Source of the DNA: a virus
Strand: one strand, 5' to 3'
Virus record (IMG/VR): IMGVR_UViG_3300032331_000495
Span: 1 to 35,173 of that record
Length of the DNA: 35,173 nt
Positions within the stretch are counted from its first letter, which is position 1. Each line of letters opens with the position of its first letter. Shown piece after piece: positions 30,375-35,171 of this stretch. The notes below the pieces were generated by a model. It worked only from the letters and a program-made list of their open reading frames with translations. It searched no databases and was not told the DNA's origin. The translations under genes were made by a program, and so were the position numbers.

Positions 30375-31303
30375 ATGAGTTGGCTTTATTCGCGGGCGCT
30401 GGTGGAGGAATACTTGGGGGGCACTTGCTCGGATGGAGAACCGTCTGTGCAGTCGAATGGGAGCCATACGCAGCTTGCGTACTTGCCGCACGACAAAATG
30501 ACGGACTTCTCTCGCCTTTCCCGATTTGGGATGACATTCAAACCTTTGACGGCAGACCGTGGCGAGGCATTGTTGACGTCGTATCTGGCGGGTTTCCATG
30601 CCAAGACATCAGCATTGCAGGCAAAGGCGACGGACTGGATGGAGAGCGATCAGGACTTTGGCGAGAAATGGCGCGGGTGGTCAGCGAAGTTCGACCCCGT
30701 TACGTCTACATTGAAAACAGCCCAATGCTCGCTACTCGAGGAGGAACCAGAGTCATTGCAGACCTTACCTCGCTCGGGTATGACACGCAGTGGGATGTTA
30801 TGGGCGCGGCAGACGTCGGTGCCCCGCATCAGCGAGACAGAATGTGGGTCTTGGCCTACGCCAACAGTTCATGGCAACTACAACAGGAAAGGAGCCAGCA
30901 AGACGAGTGGCGACGGATTAGCAACAGCGGTTGCCAAATGGCCCACGCCTCTAGCAAGCGATGGGACGAAGTGCAGCAGCGATTCATTAGCAAGGGCAGT
31001 TCGACCAGACCTGAAAAAAACGTTTCGCACCAAGTCTCGGCAAACTTGGTCAACGCCGACAGCGACCGATTACAAGGGAGCGCCGTCGCTTGCGTTAGTC
31101 AACGAACGCAACGCCAATTTCAGCCGTGGAGTGCGATTGCCGGAGCAAATTGCGCTTCGTTCTCAGCAGGAAGTTGGTGGAACGTTGAACCCAACGTGGG
31201 TCGAGTGGCTAATGGGGTGGCCGCTAGGGTGGACAGACTTAAAGCCATTGGAAACGGACAAGTTCCAGCAGTGGCAGCAACAGCATGGAGTGTATTGAAA
31301 TGA
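30371..31303 (+). CDS. DNA (cytosine-5) methyltransferase, 310 aa; dual-coding with 30375-31298
   Basis: This is a full phage C5-MTase. Motif I is ALFAGAGGGILGG, motif IV is GGFPCQDIS with catalytic C77, motif VI is IENSP (115-118), motif VIII is QRDRMW (154-159) and motif X is KAIGNGQVP (291-299). The target-recognition region between residues 163 and 268 is Gln/Ser-rich and less conserved-looking; SWWNVEPNVGRVANGVAARV precedes motif X, as usual in this phage family. It would methylate cytosine in phage DNA, for defence against host restriction or for marking. No cognate restriction enzyme is adjacent. Starts at ATG 30371 (ATGA overlap). Almost the whole gene is also read in the +1 frame by the WPTP ORF. 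Confidence 0.92.
   Translation: MNELALFAGAGGGILGGHLLGWRTVCAVEWEPYAACVLAARQNDGLLSPFPIWDDIQTFDGRPWRGIVDVVSGGFPCQDISIAGKGDGLDGERSGLWREMARVVSEVRPRYVYIENSPMLATRGGTRVIADLTSLGYDTQWDVMGAADVGAPHQRDRMWVLAYANSSWQLQQERSQQDEWRRISNSGCQMAHASSKRWDEVQQRFISKGSSTRPEKNVSHQVSANLVNADSDRLQGSAVACVSQRTQRQFQPWSAIAGANCASFSAGSWWNVEPNVGRVANGVAARVDRLKAIGNGQVPAVAATAWSVLK
30375..31298 (+). CDS. WPTP-repeat protein in an overlapping frame within the methyltransferase gene, 307 aa
   Basis: The frame opens at ATG 30375, 4 nt after the MTase ATG, and stops at TGA 31296-31298, 5 nt before the MTase stop. It has no internal stop in 307 codons. Its sequence is not random: KMTDFSRLSRFGMTFKPLT (41-59), SWPTPTVHGNYNRKG (159-173), AKWPTPLASDG (187-197), TWSTPTATDYKG (224-235) and a Trp-rich end LNPTWVEWLMGWPLGWTDL (271-289). 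I recognise the W-(P/S)-T-P-T-x-x-D units and the WVEWLMGWPxGWT ending as recurring in many phage proteins beside C5-MTases. The function is unknown. It is a soluble, Ser/Thr/Trp-rich protein with no membrane span. Existence is well supported; role is open. Confidence 0.8.
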   Translation: MSWLYSRALVEEYLGGTCSDGEPSVQSNGSHTQLAYLPHDKMTDFSRLSRFGMTFKPLTADRGEALLTSYLAGFHAKTSALQAKATDWMESDQDFGEKWRGWSAKFDPVTSTLKTAQCSLLEEEPESLQTLPRSGMTRSGMLWARQTSVPRISETECGSWPTPTVHGNYNRKGASKTSGDGLATAVAKWPTPLASDGTKCSSDSLARAVRPDLKKTFRTKSRQTWSTPTATDYKGAPSLALVNERNANFSRGVRLPEQIALRSQQEVGGTLNPTWVEWLMGWPLGWTDLKPLETDKFQQWQQQHGVY

Positions 31304-31710
31304 TCTACACACTCGCGCACGACACCGCCCGCCAGAGGGCTGTAGAAGCCGTTAAAAACGCTCGGCATGGCTGGGTGGTACGGATAGAGCCGCCCAATAG
31401 AACAAGCGCCCAGAACTCGTTCTATTGGGCCACACTGACAGCTATCAGCGAGCAAGTCATGCCAGGAGGCAAGGCACACGATCCTGACGTTTGGCATAGC
31501 TACTTCAAGGCTAAGTTCCTACCAGGGAGAATGATTGAGCTACCGAACGGTCAGGTGATTGAGCAAGAGCCAACCACAACAGGGCTGACTAAGGCACAGT
31601 TTTCGGATTACGTTGAGCAGGTTTACGCATGGGCGACAGAGCGCGGGCTGACGATGAGCGACGAGATGTATGTGATGCGTGTGGCAAGCGACACGACAAC
31701 GCCAGGCTGA
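31300..31710 (+). CDS. ninB: NinB recombination protein, 136 aa
   Basis: The protein MIYTLAHDTARQRAVEAVKN, then VVRIEPPNRTSAQNSFYWATLTAISEQV and DVWHSYFKAKFLPGRMIELP plus TTTGLTKAQFSDYVEQVYAWATERG, is a standard NinB (lambda Orf-like recombination mediator). It binds single-stranded DNA and helps strand exchange. ATG 31300 overlaps the MTase stop (ATGA). A longer reading from 31285 would only extend into the MTase. It overlaps the next gene by 1 nt (TGATG). Confidence 0.88.
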   Translation: MIYTLAHDTARQRAVEAVKNARHGWVVRIEPPNRTSAQNSFYWATLTAISEQVMPGGKAHDPDVWHSYFKAKFLPGRMIELPNGQVIEQEPTTTGLTKAQFSDYVEQVYAWATERGLTMSDEMYVMRVASDTTTPG

Positions 31711-31907
31711 TGACGCTGCCCGACGGAACGGTTGTCGGCATGCAGAGCAAGGAATGGAAGCTGTATTGCGAAGCAAAGACGGTGCTGTCCTGGCCTAAGA
31801 TCAGGCGAATTGAGTACCTGGAGCGTGTCGAAAAGGCGCGAGGGATTGCAGGTAGGGAAGAACTGGCGAAGGAAATTTTGCGATGGTACGGGACAAAGCG
31901 TGGCTAA
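31710..31907 (+). CDS. Small helical phage protein (DUF7696-like), 65 aa
   Basis: From ATG 31710 (TGATG with NinB) the protein reads MTLPDGTVVGMQSKEWKLYC, then KIRRIEYLERVEKARGIAGREELAKEILRWYG. The EW...CEA..VL......R..YL..VEK.RG..G...L...I pattern is common in phages near NinB and HNH genes; its function is unknown. It is fully helical. It overlaps the HNH-like gene by 25 nt. Confidence 0.7.
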   Translation: MTLPDGTVVGMQSKEWKLYCEAKTVLSWPKIRRIEYLERVEKARGIAGREELAKEILRWYGTKRG

Positions 31908-32167
31908 AAGCGGTGGCAAGTCTGCCGTGTCGATTGTGCGGTCGGGAAGGCATGACTCAGGCGGCGCATGCAAACTGGAGCGTGTACGGTAAGGGCATGG
32001 GGCAGAAGGCGCACGATTGCTTTACCGCTGCGCTGTGCCAGGACTGCCACTATCACATCGACCAGGGGAAAACGCTATCGAAAGAGGAACGGATGATTCT
32101 TTGGGAAGATGCTTTTCGCAGGACGCTGGTTGCGCTGTGTGAGACAGGCAAAATAAAAGCGAAATGA
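31883..32167 (+). CDS. HNH-like / Ref-like zinc nuclease, 94 aa
   Basis: The protein has LPCRLCG (C16, C19), TQAAHANWSVYGKGMGQKAHD (H29, H44) and LCQDCHYHIDQG (C52, C55, H56, H58). These match the phage HNH-type recombination-associated nucleases (Ref-like; DUF1364-like layout: LPC..C....AH.N....GKGMG.KA.D....LC..CH..ID.G). It probably nicks or processes recombination or packaging intermediates. It is compact and consists of the nuclease core plus a helical tail. It overlaps both neighbours. Confidence 0.78.
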   Translation: MVRDKAWLKAVASLPCRLCGREGMTQAAHANWSVYGKGMGQKAHDCFTAALCQDCHYHIDQGKTLSKEERMILWEDAFRRTLVALCETGKIKAK

Positions 32168-32358
32168 ATACGATTTTGCGCTGGGTCAAGGTTGGGCAGC
32201 GGTTTAAGCTATGCAGGACAGGCGAAATATTCACTCTGGTTGCTGCTGGCCCGGAAACACCATATGGCTACAAGCGAGAATGCCGCGGAAGCGATGGAAG
32301 GTTGGCGAAATTGCATTACGCTTGCAAGGTAAGGGTTATCCCTAATGCACAAGGTTAG
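32164..32358 (+). CDS. Small basic hypothetical protein, 64 aa
   Basis: ATG 32164 overlaps the previous stop (ATGA). The sequence MNTILRWVKVGQRFKLCRTG then EIFTLVAAGPETPYGYKRECRGSDG suggests a small beta-barrel (GQRF...TGEIFTLV...G). It is basic, so nucleic-acid contact is possible. No family is recognised. It is followed by a 155-nt non-coding stretch that contains a long stem. Confidence 0.6.
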   Translation: MNTILRWVKVGQRFKLCRTGEIFTLVAAGPETPYGYKRECRGSDGRLAKLHYACKVRVIPNAQG

Positions 32359-32513
32359 TTGATTGTGCAAGGATTGAGTTGTAGACTGTTTTTGCGCTGT
32401 GAGAGGCGTATAGGTTGGGTCTTACACAGTCTCCATCGGGGACGGTCTCAGACCCGTTCATTCACCCGTCAGGGTGGCCCGACCCGGAATTCTCACTCTG
32501 GGATCGTCCACCG
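32359..32513 (+). other. 155-nt leader before the DUF1376 gene
   Basis: This gap contains no ATG-started gene. It holds the left arm of a long stem (32430-32447) that pairs with the start region of the next gene, plus smaller GC-rich hairpin material (CCCGTCAGGGTGG). A TTG at 32415 is in frame with the downstream gene and could add 33 residues, but no ribosome site marks it clearly. I see no strong promoter here. Confidence 0.6.
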
Positions 32514-32520
32514 ATGGAGA
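32430..32520 (+). promoter_or_regulatory. 18-bp RNA stem that sequesters the DUF1376 start codon
   Basis: Positions 32430-32447 (TCTCCATCGGGGACGGTC) pair with 32502-32520 (read from 32520 back), with only one bulged A (32510) and one G:U pair. The ATG at 32514-32516 and the weak ribosome site GGAT lie inside the right arm. Nine consecutive Watson-Crick pairs (CTCCATCGG with CCGATGGAG) are perfect. The intervening 54 nt can fold further. This is a candidate translational switch of the replication gene. Confidence 0.65.
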
Positions 32521-33260
32521 TTGTTTTGCATTACTTTAAGTTCAATATAGGCGACTACCACAAGAAGGCCGGTCGCTTGTCTATGATTGAACACGGTGCG
32601 TACACGCTTCTGCTGCATTCGTGCTATGACCGTGAGCAATTCCCAACTGAAGAAGAAGCTATTAAATGGTGCTGGGCGCGGTCGGCAGACGAAATTGCTG
32701 CCGTCAAATTTGTGTTGGAACAGTTTTTTACGATTGAAGATGGGCGATATGTGCAGTCTCGCATAGCAGAGGAGATTGCAACGTATCGTGCCAAATCCGA
32801 CACGAATCGTGCTATTGCTTTGGATAGAGAAGCACGAAAACGCACGAATCGTGAACCAGACGTTCAAGATCGTGTACCTAACCATAAACCAATAACCACT
32901 AACCAAGAACCAACAACCAATAACCATATAAAAGAGAAGAAGCAGCGCGGGTCGCGCTTTGATCTTGTTGAGATGCCGGATGAATGGCTGAACTTCTGTA
33001 CGCAAGAACGGCAGGACATCGACCCTCGCAAAACGTTCGATGCGTTTCGGGACTATTGGATTGCTCAACCTGGAAGCAAAGGGGTAAAGACAGACTGGCT
33101 TGCGACCTGGCGCAACTGGGTTCGCAACACTAGGGTTTCCCCCAATACACAACAAGCCAAAAATGACCGAAAGTCTCAACTGATTTACGGATCATGGGAA
33201 AGGAAAGATGACTTCATCGATATGGGAGATGCCAATGCCATCCCGCTACCCCTACGCTGA
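32514..33260 (+). CDS. DUF1376-family replication protein, 248 aa
   Basis: The N-terminal domain is DUF1376: MEIVLHYFKFNIGDYHKKAG, RLSMIEHGAYTLLLHSCYDRE, EEAIKWCWARSADEIAAVKFVLEQFF, DGRYVQSRIAEEI. A charged linker follows (residues about 95-145), with a low-complexity stretch NHKPITTNQEPTTNNH. The C-terminal domain DEWLNFCTQERQDIDPRKTFDAFRDYW ... KTDWLATWRNWVRN is the DnaT/YdaU-like ssDNA-binding type found in phage replication initiators. Start ATG 32514 is used; TTG 32415 would add 33 residues. It likely opens the origin, recruiting the host helicase with the next gene. The linker DNA contains iteron-like repeats. Confidence 0.85.
   Translation: MEIVLHYFKFNIGDYHKKAGRLSMIEHGAYTLLLHSCYDREQFPTEEEAIKWCWARSADEIAAVKFVLEQFFTIEDGRYVQSRIAEEIATYRAKSDTNRAIALDREARKRTNREPDVQDRVPNHKPITTNQEPTTNNHIKEKKQRGSRFDLVEMPDEWLNFCTQERQDIDPRKTFDAFRDYWIAQPGSKGVKTDWLATWRNWVRNTRVSPNTQQAKNDRKSQLIYGSWERKDDFIDMGDANAIPLPLR
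32881..32929. repeat. Seven tandem heptamers, ACCANNA/T: candidate replication origin iterons
   Basis: Seven head-to-tail 7-bp units read ACCATAA, ACCAATA, ACCACTA, ACCAAGA, ACCAACA, ACCAATA and ACCATAT. The period of 7 is not a multiple of 3, so the repeat is not a protein repeat; the protein across it reads NHKPITTNQEPTTNNH in changing frames of the unit. The run is AT-rich and ends in an A-rich tract. Iterons inside the replication initiator gene are the arrangement of lambda O and related phages. Confidence 0.7.
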
Positions 33261-33597
33261 ACGGATGATGCAGCACTTTTCTGTGATGTACGGCAATCAG
33301 AAGGTGAAGGCGATGTACATGGAGGATGACAACGGCATCATGGCTGCCAACGAAGCCTGGGAAGGGTTCCTCCGCAAGACTAAGCCTGAAGTCATTCGAA
33401 AGGTTGTTGAGACGCTTCCTGGCCTTGGACGGGATTGGCCTCCTAGTCTGTCTGAATTCATGGGGATGTGCCGCGACTTTGACCGAGTTGAGCAGCGTCA
33501 AAACATTGCACTGCCAGCACCGAAACAGATAACGCAAGAAGGCAAGGCTGTGTTGGCGCAGATGAAAGCTATGCTCGAAAGCAAGAGGGTTAAATGA
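33235..33597 (+). CDS. Helicase-loader / replication P-like protein, 120 aa
   Basis: From ATG 33235 (GGGAG 6 nt upstream) the protein reads MPSRYPYAERMMQHFSVMYG, then NQKVKAMYMEDDNGIMAANEAWEGFLR and LGRDWPPSLSEFMGMCRDF. This matches the short proteins that follow phage DUF1376 genes (RLFxxMxxxYGxxxxxxW...PPTLPEFxxLCR), a replication P-like set thought to load the host helicase. A start at 33208, with AGGA close upstream, would add nine residues. Together with the DUF1376 protein it replaces a phage helicase, which is absent. It overlaps the previous gene. Confidence 0.75.
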   Translation: MPSRYPYAERMMQHFSVMYGNQKVKAMYMEDDNGIMAANEAWEGFLRKTKPEVIRKVVETLPGLGRDWPPSLSEFMGMCRDFDRVEQRQNIALPAPKQITQEGKAVLAQMKAMLESKRVK

Positions 33598-33779
33598 ACG
33601 ACCAATGCAAGTACATACGCAGCAGCGGAACAACGCATTGGTGTGCGCTTGCATCAGAACCGCGCCAATGGGTCGGGCTGACAAATAAAGACATTATTGA
33701 AATGTGGCCTGAAACATCGACGGTCGGGTGGGATGACATTCGGCTAATCGAAGCAAAGCTAAAGGAAAAAAACAGATGA
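33594..33779 (+). CDS. Small hypothetical protein, 61 aa
   Basis: ATG 33594 overlaps the previous stop (ATGA). The protein MNDQCKYIRSSGTTHWCALA, then EPRQWVGLTNKDIIEMW and IRLIEAKLKEKNR has the W-x-GLTxxDI...AIEAKLKEKN ending seen in many phage and prophage small proteins of unknown role. Its stop overlaps the next ATG (ATGA). Confidence 0.72.
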   Translation: MNDQCKYIRSSGTTHWCALASEPRQWVGLTNKDIIEMWPETSTVGWDDIRLIEAKLKEKNR

Positions 33780-34105
33780 ACAAGACAATACTGCTGCTTG
33801 CATTTGCAAGCCTACCTGCCCAGGCCGAGTTTCTGGATGGCAACAAGCTGCTTAACCGGATCAACGGCAGTTCGACGGTAGAGGAAATGGTTGCGCTTGG
33901 CTATGTCATGGGAGTGCATGATGTAGGTCAGGGAATCCTGCATTGCAGTCCATCCAATGCCCAGGCAGGTCAAGTGCTGGACATGGTTCGCAACTATCTT
34001 ACCAATACACCAGCAGAACGGCATCTAAGCGCAGACATTCTGGTCAACCGAGTGCTTAAAATCGCTTTCCCTTGTCAGCAGCGACAGAAAGTAAATCCGA
34101 CATGA
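33776..34105 (+). CDS. Rap1a/Tai-family immunity-like secreted protein, 109 aa
   Basis: A signal peptide is clear: MNKTILLLAFASLPAQA, then cleavage before E18. The mature part EFLDGNKLLNRINGSSTVEEMVALGYVMGVHDV, with CSPSNAQAGQVLDMVRNYL and ERHLSADILVNRVLKIAFPC, matches the Rap1a/Tai fold of type VI secretion immunity proteins (FxDGNxLL...ALGYVxGVxD...C.P......Q..D.V..YL..xPxxRHxxA..LV..AL..AFPC). C57 and C100 could form a disulfide; the earlier family Cys (position about 28) is R/I here. The family neutralises Ssp/Rhs-type amidase effectors in the periplasm. Why a lytic phage carries one is discussed as a finding. Confidence 0.82.
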   Translation: MNKTILLLAFASLPAQAEFLDGNKLLNRINGSSTVEEMVALGYVMGVHDVGQGILHCSPSNAQAGQVLDMVRNYLTNTPAERHLSADILVNRVLKIAFPCQQRQKVNPT

Positions 34106-34365
34106 CGCAAAGCAAATTCTTCTGGCCTACAGTCGATAAGCTTCGAGTCTGCGCGATATGCAAAAAAAGATTTACCGACCATAACTTTTTTCTTAACAGC
34201 AATAAGCGACCACAGGCTGCGTGTAAAACTTGTTACATGGCGAGGGCAAAAGAATGGAAACACGCAAACAAGGATCGAGTGAACGAACAGAGAAGAGTTG
34301 CACGAATGGTTGCCAAGATGAAACGAAATACAGACTCTTTGCAGAGTACAACAATCAACCAGTAG
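34102..34365 (+). CDS. Small zinc-ribbon-like protein, 87 aa
   Basis: From ATG 34102 (ATGA overlap) the protein has KLRVCAICKKRFTDHNFFLN and ACKTCYMARAKEWKH: two CxxC pairs (C-x2-C ... C-x2-C) of zinc-ribbon type, as in the N-terminal part of endonuclease VII-like proteins, followed by a basic helix. No HNH catalytic residues are visible. It is likely a nucleic-acid binding protein. It overlaps the next frame by 112 nt. Confidence 0.68.
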   Translation: MTQSKFFWPTVDKLRVCAICKKRFTDHNFFLNSNKRPQAACKTCYMARAKEWKHANKDRVNEQRRVARMVAKMKRNTDSLQSTTINQ

Positions 34366-34445
34366 TCGAACTGTACGTCTGCGCTAAATGCGGGACACAA
34401 CGATACCGAGCACTTTCAACACCCTGGAGGAAAGATGAACACTGA
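34254..34445 (+). CDS. Small Cys-rich (zinc-ribbon-like) protein, 63 aa
   Basis: The frame METRKQGSSERTEKSCTNGC then YRLFAEYNNQPVVELYVCAKCGTQRYRALSTPW has C-x3-C and C-x2-C pairs and a CAKCGTQRYR knuckle. It overlaps the preceding gene by 112 nt, and its C-terminal part sits in otherwise non-coding space upstream of the sigma-like gene. The N-terminal 30 residues may be extra; the Cys half looks like a real small zinc protein. Confidence 0.55.
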   Translation: METRKQGSSERTEKSCTNGCQDETKYRLFAEYNNQPVVELYVCAKCGTQRYRALSTPWRKDEH

Positions 34446-34683
34446 AGAACGGCTACACAATTGGGCAGCAGGAAAGAAGAAGCAAGCCGCTGCCAACATG
34501 ACAGACTTTGCCGAGATGGATGCTGCGATCAAAAAGCTTCCAGAAGATGAGCGAGAGGTGATTGCAGCGATCTATCTCAACTTCCCGTACCAATCAATCT
34601 ACTTTGTAGCGGCAGAGATCAATATGCCTCCTAGCTACATCAATCGTTGTCTTGAGAAAGCGAAGGCTAAAATTGGAAATTAA
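34435..34683 (+). CDS. Sigma-region-4-like HTH regulator, 82 aa
   Basis: The second half, DAAIKKLPEDEREVIAAIYL then YQSIYFVAAEINMPPSYINRCLEKAKAKIG, is a sigma70 region 4 / ArpU-like pattern (LP..ER.VI...Y......I..VA..L......Y..R.LE.A...I). Small proteins of this sort control late transcription in many phages. The ribosome site TGGAGGAAAG before the ATG is the strongest in this region. It precedes two small genes, the terminator at 334 and the late genes, so it is a good candidate late activator or antitermination factor. Confidence 0.75.
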   Translation: MNTEERLHNWAAGKKKQAAANMTDFAEMDAAIKKLPEDEREVIAAIYLNFPYQSIYFVAAEINMPPSYINRCLEKAKAKIGN

Positions 34684-35050
34684 ACAAGCACAAAACCCGC
34701 CAGAGCAGCGTTTGCTGTCTGCTGTTGTCTCACTTGCAATCAAGGACTGTTGCGACAGACCGTTAAAGATCGACAACAAAATCAGACTGAGCTTTAACGC
34801 TGCGAGTGCGCTAGACTTCTTGATGACAGAATCCTGCGAAGGATACCTAGAGCTTCTTGACATTGATCCTGTCAACTTCCGAGCAGCACTATTGAAAACG
34901 ATGGAGGATAACGGCCCAAAAGAAATCAGTTCACTTGACTCAATGGCACGACGAACTTTTCGACAAAACTACGCACTTTGGAGTGACTTGCATGAACGAT
35001 TGGGTGGAAGGGTGGTTAGCGATGAAGAAAAAGACTGGACAATTACATGA
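34673..35050 (+). CDS. Hypothetical protein, 125 aa
   Basis: TTG 34673, with GAAGG about 6 nt upstream, gives LEIKQAQNPPEQRLLSAVVSLAIKDCC then KIRLSFNAASALDFLMTESCEGYLELLDIDP and VNFRAALLKTM. An upstream TTG at 34652 is an alternative. The PPEQRLLxAVVxxAIxDCC...ASALDFLxxExxxxYLxLLDIDPxxFRxALL pattern recurs in phages near sigma-like regulators; its function is unknown. It overlaps the upstream gene by 11 nt and the next gene by 59 nt. Confidence 0.72.
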   Translation: MEIKQAQNPPEQRLLSAVVSLAIKDCCDRPLKIDNKIRLSFNAASALDFLMTESCEGYLELLDIDPVNFRAALLKTMEDNGPKEISSLDSMARRTFRQNYALWSDLHERLGGRVVSDEEKDWTIT

Positions 35051-35171
35051 CAAGATGCTGGCAAAAGATGTTGACTCTGCTATCGCTCTTTGTCTCGAGA
35101 TCGTTGCAGACGCACGACTGACAGCAAAACAACTTCAAATTCAGAAAGAACAGGATCTAGTTTTCAAATGA
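34992..35171 (+). CDS. Small hypothetical protein spanning the circular join, 59 aa
   Basis: ATG 34992 has GGAG 8 nt upstream and encodes MNDWVEGWLAMKKKTGQLHD, then KMLAKDVDSAIALCLEIVADARLTAKQLQ. It runs to TGA 35169-35171 and thus into the repeated end of the window (its tail is seen again at 2-121). ATG 35022 is a shorter alternative. It is helical, with the ADARLTAKQLxxQ ending common to small phage proteins. It overlaps the upstream gene by 59 nt and the winged-helix gene (at 118) by 4 nt. Confidence 0.72.
   Translation: MNDWVEGWLAMKKKTGQLHDKMLAKDVDSAIALCLEIVADARLTAKQLQIQKEQDLVFK

Noticed and set aside
30386-30604. Antisense ORFs (68-76 aa) in the methyltransferase region
   Set aside because: They are short, without motifs, and oppose two well-supported plus-strand frames, so three-fold coding is not credible here.
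32415-32513. A TTG-started 33-residue extension of the DUF1376 protein
   Set aside because: DUF1376 similarity begins at MEIVLHYF (32514). The extension has no clear ribosome site and lies in the stem. It is kept only as an alternative start.
32493-33179. A 228-codon antisense ORF over the DUF1376 gene
   Set aside because: The protein has no recognisable motif and lies opposite a well-supported gene; its reading crosses the iteron region as low-complexity. Treated as a shadow.
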